Assembly: GCA_902490585.1 (NCBI GenBank)
Contig: CABUEI010000002.1
Coordinates: 82,744 to 146,743 of the forward strand
Direction: 5' to 3'
Length of the DNA: 64,000 bases
Source of the DNA: an uncultured Oscillospiraceae bacterium
GTDB taxonomy: Bacteria > Bacillota > Clostridia > Oscillospirales > Ruminococcaceae
The notes under the pieces were generated by a model that saw only the letters and a list, made by a program, of their open reading frames with translations, was not told the origin of the DNA and ran no database searches. Position numbers and translations under genes: made by a program. Positions 57,542 to 64,000 of the stretch are shown here, in pieces (within the stretch, counting starts at the first letter, position 1; the number at the start of each line of letters is the position of its first letter).

Positions 57542-57570
57542 ATTATAGCATATACCAACTGATTCGTCAA
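57542..57570 (-). promoter_or_regulatory. Promoter of the riboswitch-kinase transcript
   Basis: Minus strand: TTGACG (57570-57565), a 17-bp spacer, TATAAT (57547-57542). The leader of about 265 bases also holds a CGCCGG/CCGGCG hairpin (about 57469-57492) before the aptamer, of unknown role. Confidence 0.88.
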
Positions 57571-57705
57571 GTGTAAATTTGGAATGAAACGCATATAAAT
57601 GCGTGATAGGGACGAAAGTGCTAACATTTACTAAGTTTTTGTGGGAAATTACATTTTTGAGGGGAGAATGAGCCTGATGTGTGAATATCGGGTTCTGCAG
57701 GACTT

Positions 57706-57756
57706 AAAAATTACAGCAGTTGACGCAAGGGAGAAAGCGGAACTGCTGTAATTTTT
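57706..57756 (-). terminator. Terminator of the ptsHI operon
   Basis: Sixteen-base-pair inverted repeat AAAAATTACAGCAGTT with its complement (57706-57721 with 57741-57756), with T-runs at its ends. It lies 28 bp after the ptsI stop. Confidence 0.85.
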
Positions 57757-57783
57757 ATATGGGAATTTCGATGTCAGCTATAA

Positions 57784-59418
57784 TTATTTTGACAAATCTG
57801 TCTTTCTTACTGCGTCACGGACTTTCAGCACGAATGTGGGGGAAACCGAGAGTTCGTCTATACCCATGCGTAAGAATGTTTCCGTAAGGGTGGTGTCTGC
57901 CGCAAGCTCACCGCATATTCCTATCCATGCACCGTTCTTATGGGCGTTGCGAGCACTCATTTCGATAAGGCGGAGAATAGCTTCGTGGTGAGTATCGACA
58001 AATTCTTCGGCATCGGGATTCTGACGGTCACAGGCAAGAGTGTACTGTGTAAGGTCGTTTGTGCCGACACTGAAGAAATCAACCATGGGGGCTAAGCGGT
58101 CGCTGATGATTGCCGCCGCAGGTGTTTCTATCATTATGCCTATCTCGGTCTTGTCGGAATACTCGATACCCTCGGACTTCAGCTCGGCTTTTACATCGTC
58201 ACAGATTGCCTTGATACGTTCAACCTCACTCACCGATGTTATCATCGGGAACATTATGCCGAGGTTTCCGTATACGGACGCTCTGAACAAGGCTCTGAGC
58301 TGTGTTCTGAATATCTCGGGACGGGTAAGGCAGATACGGATTGCACGAAGTCCGAGTGCGGGGTTGTCTTCCTTTTTAAGTCCGAAATAGTCGACCTGTT
58401 TATCTGCGCCGATATCGAGAGTTCTGATTATTACTTTCTTTCCTGCCATGCTTTCAAGCACACGCTTATAGGCATGGAACTGCTGTTCTTCTGTCGGGAA
58501 GTCGGAGTTTTCAAGATATAAAAATTCACTTCTGAAAAGACCTATGCCGCCTGCGTCATTTAGAAGAACTGCACCGATATTGTCAATGCCGCTGATATTG
58601 GCGAAAACGTTTATCTTAGTGCCGTCAAGGGTTATGTTTTCTTTGCCCTTGAGTTCCTGGAGGAGCTTTTTCTGCTCTTCGTCACGGTGCTGTTTTTCGG
58701 TGTATGTCTTTAATGTCTGCTCATCGGGAGAAACTATAATCTCGCCCGTAAAGCCGTCTACTATGGCTGTATCGCCCTCGTTTATCTCGCTTAAAAAGCT
58801 GTCGCCCACTCCGATAACGGCAGGGATATTCATATTTCTTGCGAGAATTGCCGTATGGGAATTTGACGAGCCGTGAGCGGTAACGAATGCAAGCACCTTG
58901 TCCTTATCAAGCGAAACGGTTTCGCTCGGTGCAAGATCGTCCGCACAGACAATCGACTTCTCATCGGCTGTGGTGCTGTCGGTATTCGCACCTGTCAGGT
59001 TTGCGATAATGCGGTTGGAAATATCTCTTACATCTGCGGCTCTTGCCTGCATATAGGCATCGTCCATAGACGAGAACATTCCTGCAAAATTATCCGATGT
59101 AAGCGCTACCGCATATTCAGCATTTACCGACTGGGTATCTATTATGTTTTCGATAGACTCGTTGTAATCGTCATCGTCAAGCATCATCAGGTGAATCTCA
59201 AATATCTGTGCGTGAGTTTCTCCAACCTCTCTGAGTGCTTTTTCGTGAATTTCGGTAAGCTGTTTTGCGGCAAGCTCCTTTGCCGCTTTTACTCTCTGCT
59301 TTTCCTTTTCGGTATCTTCAACGTGTATGCGTGTTACTGCCACATCGCACTTTTTGAACACGGATATTTTTCCTATTGCCACTGCGCCGTATACGCCTTT
59401 GCCAAGATATTTCTTCAT
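57784..59418 (-). CDS. ptsI: PTS enzyme I (phosphoenolpyruvate-protein phosphotransferase)
   Basis: Transfers phosphate from PEP to HPr, the first step of all PTS sugar uptake. 544 residues: HPr-binding helical domain, phospho-His H188 in GSSNSHTAILARN, and the PEP-binding barrel with GIGLFRSEFLY, IRTLDIGADK and the C-terminal GICGELAAD. It follows ptsH by 75 bp, with an intervening hairpin. Confidence 0.96.
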   Translation of the reverse strand: MKKYLGKGVYGAVAIGKISVFKKCDVAVTRIHVEDTEKEKQRVKAAKELAAKQLTEIHEKALREVGETHAQIFEIHLMMLDDDDYNESIENIIDTQSVNAEYAVALTSDNFAGMFSSMDDAYMQARAADVRDISNRIIANLTGANTDSTTADEKSIVCADDLAPSETVSLDKDKVLAFVTAHGSSNSHTAILARNMNIPAVIGVGDSFLSEINEGDTAIVDGFTGEIIVSPDEQTLKTYTEKQHRDEEQKKLLQELKGKENITLDGTKINVFANISGIDNIGAVLLNDAGGIGLFRSEFLYLENSDFPTEEQQFHAYKRVLESMAGKKVIIRTLDIGADKQVDYFGLKKEDNPALGLRAIRICLTRPEIFRTQLRALFRASVYGNLGIMFPMITSVSEVERIKAICDDVKAELKSEGIEYSDKTEIGIMIETPAAAIISDRLAPMVDFFSVGTNDLTQYTLACDRQNPDAEEFVDTHHEAILRLIEMSARNAHKNGAWIGICGELAADTTLTETFLRMGIDELSVSPTFVLKVRDAVRKTDLSK

Positions 59419-59448
59419 TATTGCTCCCCTTTTTTTATCGGATAACGG

Positions 59449-59479
59449 TTTTACCGCACCGCCTGACAGTGCGGTAAAA
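59449..59479 (-). other. Intercistronic hairpin between ptsH and ptsI
   Basis: Perfect 11-bp stem TTTTACCGCAC/GTGCGGTAAAA (59449-59459 with 59469-59479), not followed by a T-run. More likely an mRNA stability or processing element than a terminator; it could let ptsH be expressed above ptsI. Confidence 0.7.
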
Positions 59480-59493
59480 GCCGATAGTCTTTC

Positions 59494-59760
59494 TTATTCG
59501 CCGAAGCCGCTTTCAAAAAGCTCTACAGCCTTATCAAGTGCCGCCTGTTCGTTGTCGCCGTCTGCGGTGATCTCAACGATTGAGCCCTTTTTAAGTCCTG
59601 CCGCCATGATCTGCATTACGGCTGTTGCCTTTGCTTTCTTGTCGCCGCTTGCTATTGTAATTGTACAACCGGGGAATTTTTTCATCTCTGCGGCGAGCTG
59701 TCCTGCGGGTCTCATGTGAAGTCCCTGTTCGTTTACTACTGTTACTGTCTTTGCTACCAT
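59494..59760 (-). CDS. ptsH: PTS phosphocarrier protein HPr
   Basis: Small phosphate carrier between enzyme I and the sugar permeases. 88 residues with the active site GLH15MRPAG. The regulatory site differs: where Bacillus HPr has K-S46-I-M, this protein has T46-A47-V-M, so the Ser phosphorylated by HPr kinase is replaced by Ala. Catabolite control through P-Ser-HPr should therefore not work via this protein, unless Thr46 substitutes. It stands next to ptsI and downstream of the fructose operon. Confidence 0.95.
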   Translation of the reverse strand: MVAKTVTVVNEQGLHMRPAGQLAAEMKKFPGCTITIASGDKKAKATAVMQIMAAGLKKGSIVEITADGDNEQAALDKAVELFESGFGE

Positions 59761-59800
59761 TGTGATACGCTCCTTTAAATATTGATTTTAATAATTACAT

Positions 59801-59965
59801 CTGTAGAAAAAGTCGTTTTTAAAAATAAACTGCTAATGGATTTTCCCTATCCCCCTGCCCCCTTTCCCCAGGAAAGGGGGGAATACGGGGACTGGCGTCC
59901 CTGCGACCTGCCTTGGGGCTATGCCCCAAACCCCACATTTTCAAAACATATATTTTTAACTACAG
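59801..59965. repeat. Dispersed 165-bp repeat (copy 2)
   Basis: Ends CTGTAG...CTACAG with the same internal plan as copy 1 (21691): T-rich segment, CCCCCTTTCCCC...GGAAAGGGGG hairpin, GGGGC...GCCCC hairpin, and a TTTTCAAAA-type tail. It separates fruA from ptsH, so its hairpins could also act as a terminator or processing site there. Confidence 0.75.
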
Positions 59966-59971
59966 TCTTAT

Positions 59972-61909
59972 TTACTTTGTTTCGGGTTCTTTTACTGTTT
60001 TCTTCTTTTTAAGCAGTGCCAGCAGTAACATTGATACTACCGAGCCTACTGCAAGGGATACAAGGTACATAGGCCAGTTGCCTACAACGGCGAATACGAA
60101 GATACCGCCGTGGGGTGCCATAAGCGTGCAGTTGAATGCCATTGAAAGACCGCCTGCAACGCCTGCGCCGACCATACAAGCCGGGATTACTCTGAGCGGA
60201 TCAGCCGCCGCATAAGGAATTGCGCCCTCTGTTATAAAGCTCAGTCCCATGATGTAGTTTACCGGACCGTTCTTGCGTTCTTCTTCTGTCCATCTGCTCT
60301 TGAAGAAGGTTGTCGAAAGTGCTATTGCAATAGGAGGAACCATACCGCCTATCATAACTGCCGCCATTATATCGTAACCGCCTGTTGCGATTGCCGCTGT
60401 ACCGAATACATAAGCTGCCTTGTTAAAAGGTCCGCCCATGTCGATAGACATCATTGCACCGAGGATAACACCGAGGAATATTTTACTCTCTGTACCCATG
60501 TGGTTCAAGAAGTCGGCGATTGCCGTATTTATAACGCCCATGAAGGGATTTACGGCACACATTACTACCGCTATAATTCCAAGACCTGCGAGGGGATAGA
60601 TGAGAACGGGCTTGATACCGTTAAGAGCTTTGGGCATCTTGTCACAGAGCTTTTCAAGTCCGAGCATCAGGAAGCCGCCTACAAAACCTGCAAGCAGTGC
60701 GCCAAGGAAGCCTGAGGGAACATCTCCGCCGATTTTAGCGAATGTTGAGCCTGTGGTGGCAAGATAACCGCCTACAAGACCTACAAGGAAACCGGGACGG
60801 TCTGCTATACTCTTGCCGATATAACCTGCGAGTACGGGAATCATGAAATTGAAAGCGTAACCGCCTATCGTCTTGAAGAATGCCGCTACGGGAGTTACAG
60901 TACCGAAATTATCACCCGGCTGTACGCCCATCAGTGTATCTATAAGGAATGCGAGAGCTATGAATATACCGCCTGCGACTGTGAACGGGAGCATATTCGA
61001 TACACCGTTCATCAGGTGTTTGTACATCTTTCTGCCGAAACTTTCATTTGATACGGAAGATGATGAGCTTGCCGCTCCACCCTCATGGTGATAAACGGGA
61101 GCGTCGCCCTTTTCTATTCTTTCGATCAGCTCTTCGGGAATCTTGATACCGTCGGAAACCTTGGTTGCAAGAACTTTCTTTCCGTCAAAGCGAGCCATTT
61201 CAACCGACTTGTCAGCCGCTACGATGATACCGTCGCACTCTGCGATTTCCTTATCGGTGAGAATATTCTTTGCTCCGCCTGAGCCGTTTGTTTCGACCTT
61301 AATTGTAATGCCGAGCTTTTTGCCTGCTTTTTCAAGTGCTTCTGCCGCCATATAGGTATGTGCGATACCGGTCGGACAGGCGGTAACCGCAAGCACCTTT
61401 ATCCTGTCGGTGCTTTCGGGCTCTTCCTTTGCTGTCGATTCATCGGGATATTTTTCTTTTTCTGCTTTGTCTATAACAGCTAAGAACTCGTCCGTGTTCT
61501 TTGCCGAAAGGAGATTTGCTCTGAAATCCTCGTCCATGAGAAGAGTCATAAGACGGGAGAGAACTTCAAGATGAACGTCTGCATTTGTATCGGGTGCGGC
61601 TATCATAAAGAGTACATCTGACGGCTCATCGTCAAGTGCCTCATAATCAACACCGCCCGGAACGGTCATTGCCGCAAGTGAAGGAGCTGTTACCGCACTG
61701 CTCTTTGCGTGGGGAATTGCTATGCCCTCGCCTACCGCTGTAGAACCTTTTTCCTCACGGGCTAAAATGCCCTGTTTATATGTTTCTCTGTCTGATATGT
61801 TGCCGCCCTTAACCTGTAAGTCAACCAGCATATCTATAGCTTCTGCCTTGCTCTTTGGTGCACCGTTCAAAAGAATACTGTCCTTACTTAATAAGTCAAC
61901 TATTCTCAT
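59972..61909 (-). CDS. fruA: PTS fructose transporter subunit IIABC
   Basis: Takes up fructose and phosphorylates it to fructose-1-phosphate. 645 residues in one chain: IIA (about 1-150, phospho-His H67 in IPHAKS), IIB (about 170-270, phospho-Cys C178 in TACPTGIAHTY), and membrane IIC (about 295-635, about nine helices). A Ser-rich linker joins IIB and IIC. Third gene of fruR-fruK-fruA. Confidence 0.95.
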   Translation of the reverse strand: MRIVDLLSKDSILLNGAPKSKAEAIDMLVDLQVKGGNISDRETYKQGILAREEKGSTAVGEGIAIPHAKSSAVTAPSLAAMTVPGGVDYEALDDEPSDVLFMIAAPDTNADVHLEVLSRLMTLLMDEDFRANLLSAKNTDEFLAVIDKAEKEKYPDESTAKEEPESTDRIKVLAVTACPTGIAHTYMAAEALEKAGKKLGITIKVETNGSGGAKNILTDKEIAECDGIIVAADKSVEMARFDGKKVLATKVSDGIKIPEELIERIEKGDAPVYHHEGGAASSSSSVSNESFGRKMYKHLMNGVSNMLPFTVAGGIFIALAFLIDTLMGVQPGDNFGTVTPVAAFFKTIGGYAFNFMIPVLAGYIGKSIADRPGFLVGLVGGYLATTGSTFAKIGGDVPSGFLGALLAGFVGGFLMLGLEKLCDKMPKALNGIKPVLIYPLAGLGIIAVVMCAVNPFMGVINTAIADFLNHMGTESKIFLGVILGAMMSIDMGGPFNKAAYVFGTAAIATGGYDIMAAVMIGGMVPPIAIALSTTFFKSRWTEEERKNGPVNYIMGLSFITEGAIPYAAADPLRVIPACMVGAGVAGGLSMAFNCTLMAPHGGIFVFAVVGNWPMYLVSLAVGSVVSMLLLALLKKKKTVKEPETK

Positions 61910-61931
61910 TTTCTTTTCCTCCTTTTTCGGT

Positions 61932-62834
61932 TTAAGCTAACTGCTCCATAAGCTCGTCTATTGTTTTCTTTTCGGCAAGTCCGTCTGAGAAAGCGGTCGC
62001 ACCGCCTGATGCTGTGCCGAGTTTAAGTGCATATTCATAATCACCGTTTTCACAGCCTGCGATAAAGCCTGCTACCATTGAGTCGCCTGCGCCCACGGAA
62101 TTTCTTACCGTGCCTTTGCATACTCCGCAGATATGGGTTTTACCGTACTCGTCAAGGAGTATCGCTCCGTCGCCTGCCATTGAAATGAGAACATTGACAG
62201 CGCCCATTTCTCTGAGCTTTCCTGCGTACTTTACTATATCCTCGTTGGTTTTAAGCTCTACTCCGAACATTTCGCCGAGCTCAAAATTGTTGGGCTTTAT
62301 AAGGAAAGGCTTGTACTTGAGAACATTAAGAAGTAAATCCTTTGTTGCATCTACCACAAATCTTATTCCTCTGTCGGAAAGCTGTGCCATTATACGCTCG
62401 TAAATGTCTGATGGAAGCGATGACGGGATACTGCCTGCAAGTACGAGCGTATCACCGGGCTTCAGTAAATTCAGCTTTATGAAAAGCTCGTCTATTGCTT
62501 CCTTTGTGATCTCCGGTCCCTGACCGTTGAGCTCTGTTTCTTCACCGGACTTTATCTTGACGTTTATTCTCGAAAAACCGTTTTTGAGATGAACGAAATC
62601 GGAATCAATTCCCTTTTCGGTAATTCCCTTTTCGATTGCCTCGCCTGTAAAGCCTGCAACGAAACCGAGCGCTCTTGATTTTACGCCAAGCTCGGATAAT
62701 ACCAGCGAAACGTTTATTCCCTTTCCGCCGAAATATATCTCCTCGCTGTCGGAACGGTTTACCGCACCTGCCGTAAGTTCTTTAGTGTGTACGATATAGT
62801 CAACAGCGGGGTTGAATGTTACCGTATATATCAT
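61932..62834 (-). CDS. fruK: 1-phosphofructokinase
   Basis: Phosphorylates fructose-1-phosphate, the product of FruA, to fructose-1,6-bisphosphate. 300 residues, PfkB family: TFNPAVDY, FGGKGINVS, and the catalytic signature VGAGDSMVAGF. Its ATG overlaps the fruR stop by 4 bp; fruA follows after 22 bp. Confidence 0.94.
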   Translation of the reverse strand: MIYTVTFNPAVDYIVHTKELTAGAVNRSDSEEIYFGGKGINVSLVLSELGVKSRALGFVAGFTGEAIEKGITEKGIDSDFVHLKNGFSRINVKIKSGEETELNGQGPEITKEAIDELFIKLNLLKPGDTLVLAGSIPSSLPSDIYERIMAQLSDRGIRFVVDATKDLLLNVLKYKPFLIKPNNFELGEMFGVELKTNEDIVKYAGKLREMGAVNVLISMAGDGAILLDEYGKTHICGVCKGTVRNSVGAGDSMVAGFIAGCENGDYEYALKLGTASGGATAFSDGLAEKKTIDELMEQLA

Positions 62835-63580
62835 TGTCCTACCTCCGTAATGTCTGCCGCATCTTTATATTTTCTGTTAGGTATCTTGTCTGTGATTATG
62901 ACAGCCTTGCCAAGTCCTGCAAATGTCGCCGAGCTTACCTCGTCAAACTTTGAATGGTCGGCTAAGACGTAAACCTCACGACTGCTTTCGATAGCGGCGG
63001 ATTTTACTTTTGCTTCGTTCACATCCGGAGTTGTAAAGCCTGCTGTCAGCGATATGCCGTTTGTACCCATAAAACACTTTGTGAAATTGTAATTTTTCAG
63101 AGTGAGTACACATTCCGCTCCGACAATAGCTTCTGTGCTTGCCTTTATTTCTCCGCCTGTGATGAACACCTTATATCCTTTTGCCGCTAACTTCTTTGCG
63201 TGGATAAAGCCGTTGGTCACGAATGTCACGTCCTTGACTTCAAGATGATCTATCATCTTTTCTGTCGTTGTGCCTGCATCAAGAAAAATGAAATCACCTT
63301 TTTCAATAAGCTTTGCGGCGTATCTTGCGATAGTCATTTTTTCTTCGGTACATATCGACGCTTTTTCTTCAACGTTTTTTTCAACCGAGGAAAAACTTTC
63401 GTTCTTCGACATCGCACCGCCACGCACTTTAATTATTTTGCCCTCGTTTGCAAGAATAATCAGATCACGTTTTACGGTTGATGCGGAAACATCGAGAATT
63501 TCCGCAAGTTCTGCGATTGTTACGCTTGCTCGCTCGTTGACCGCTTTGATTATTAAGGAATGACGTTCTTCTGTCAGCAT
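62831..63580 (-). CDS. fruR: DeoR-family regulator of the fructose operon
   Basis: A 249-residue repressor: N-terminal helix-turn-helix (about 18-45, VTIAELAEILDVSASTVKRD) and a C-terminal phosphosugar-sensing domain (about 75-240, with DAGTTTEKM and MGTNGIS). By analogy it releases DNA when fructose-1-phosphate accumulates. ATG 63580 is chosen because AGAGG lies 7 bp upstream. First gene of the operon, likely autoregulated through the TTGAGCT motifs ahead of it. Confidence 0.92.
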   Translation of the reverse strand: MLTEERHSLIIKAVNERASVTIAELAEILDVSASTVKRDLIILANEGKIIKVRGGAMSKNESFSSVEKNVEEKASICTEEKMTIARYAAKLIEKGDFIFLDAGTTTEKMIDHLEVKDVTFVTNGFIHAKKLAAKGYKVFITGGEIKASTEAIVGAECVLTLKNYNFTKCFMGTNGISLTAGFTTPDVNEAKVKSAAIESSREVYVLADHSKFDEVSSATFAGLGKAVIITDKIPNRKYKDAADITEVGQ

Positions 63581-63616
63581 ATTAAGACCTCTTATAAATA
63601 TCATGATATTACTCGT

Positions 63617-63707
63617 TTGAGCTGTTTTAAGCTCTTTTGGACTTTGCTCTCTGTCCTTGAGCTAATAATAACACAGCAAAAGTTCAAATTCAAGCAATTT
63701 AGCTCAA
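63617..63707 (-). promoter_or_regulatory. fru operon promoter with repeated TTGAGCT operators
   Basis: Minus-strand promoter: TTGAAT (63693-63688), a 17-bp spacer, TATTAT (63670-63665). TTGAGCTAA occurs at 63657-63665 beside the -10 box and, inverted and perfect, at 63699-63707 just upstream of the -35; a further TTGAGCT is at 63617-63623, with AAGCTC at 63629-63634. Another related site (TCAGCTCAA) is at 63832-63840. The placement around the promoter is what a FruR repressor would need. Confidence 0.6.
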
Positions 63708-63720
63708 ATTTATTCAAAAA

Positions 63721-63878
63721 AGCGTGATTTTTGTTGTGTTTAACAACAAATGTCAGATGAATTTGTGCAACTTGAATAATTTCGAGCGGTTAATTCAACG
63801 ATCAGGTCATAATAGGTCATTATCAGCAAATTCAGCTCAAAGATTGTTAATAGCTTTCGGATTTATAAAATCTCGGCT
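63721..63878. other. Upstream non-coding region
   Basis: AT-rich DNA with no credible gene, holding one further TTGAGCTGA-type word (63832-63840, inverted). Nothing else recognised. Confidence 0.4.
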
Positions 63879-63947
63879 TGTAGAAAAAGTCTGTTTTTAT
63901 GAAAAATAGAGTAAATTCTCTATCCCTAACCCCAAACCCCTTCCCCC
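63879..63947. repeat. Dispersed repeat (copy 3, incomplete)
   Basis: Begins TGTAGAAAAAGTCTG and follows copy 1 closely through CCCAAACCCCTTCCCC, then breaks off. The last 50 or so bases of the window (from about 63948) have different, GC-richer content with no match to the repeat, so the copy is truncated or joined to other DNA. Confidence 0.65.
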
Positions 63948-64000
63948 CCGCGTCTGCTTCTCTGCGGCCAGTGTTTCCACCACCTCCGGACAAAGAACTG

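Overview
The window looks like a chromosomal segment of a low-to-mid GC Gram-positive gut Firmicute of the Oscillospiraceae/Ruminococcus type ([Eubacterium] siraeum-like is my best guess; this is inference from gene content, not a database match). Supporting signs are a SpoIID-type protein, RecA-RecX, an AtpZ/AtpI-led ATP synthase operon, a DUF1385-PrmC pair, strong AGGAGG ribosome binding sites, -10/-35 boxes close to consensus, and large secreted glycan-active proteins with fibronectin type III (FN3) repeats. No rRNA, tRNA or CRISPR was seen. The DNA is mostly ordinary chromosome with a few scars of mobile or duplicated DNA.

Layout. 1-3.1 kb: the end of an unknown gene whose 3' end has been tandemly duplicated, an ADP-ribosylglycohydrolase and a MATE exporter. 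3.4-10.5 kb: a divergent SpoIID-like protein on the minus strand, citrate synthase, then a membrane protein, a lipoprotein and an OmpR/HAMP-kinase two-component pair. 10.5-17.9 kb: DUF1385, prmC, recA, recX, rimO, pgsA, a 182-bp MITE, and a sodium:neurotransmitter-type symporter. 17.9-21.6 kb (minus): mnmE with an atypical, short SecA. 22-32 kb: glmU, an alpha/beta hydrolase, a BspA-like/FN3 surface protein and a multidomain GH5 mannanase carrying the same kind of FN3 repeat. 32-36 kb (minus): a tight operon of ogg, ung, a phosphoesterase, a YdbC-type ssDNA-binding protein, a GH27 alpha-galactosidase and a small zinc ribbon. 36.3-45.9 kb: a Cys-rich DUF6062-like protein and the ATP synthase operon.

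The ATP synthase operon is the most distinctive locus. Its c subunit has two membrane carboxylates (Glu31 and Glu64 with Thr65, Thr66, Tyr69), which predicts Na+ coupling. It also holds two extra membrane-protein genes: a 41-residue single-span peptide between atpA and atpG, and a 193-residue anchored protein overlapping atpD just before atpC.

45.9-57.6 kb: an Rrf2-type Fe-S regulator, a degenerate-GGDEF/intact-EAL protein, guaB with a long stem-loop leader and a duplicated element downstream, a TPM-domain/zinc-ribbon pair, a frameshifted DUF2798 gene, a 5'-truncated P-type ATPase, and a hybrid sensor kinase. The kinase is preceded by a consensus promoter, a class I cyclic-di-GMP riboswitch and an intrinsic terminator; with the EAL protein about 9 kb away this suggests a c-di-GMP circuit. 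57.8-63.6 kb (minus): a fructose PTS regulon (fruR-fruK-fruA) followed by ptsH-ptsI, with repeated TTGAGCTRA motifs at the fruR promoter. The HPr has Ala where Ser46 is expected. A dispersed repeat of about 164 bp occurs three times (21.7, 59.8 and 63.9 kb).
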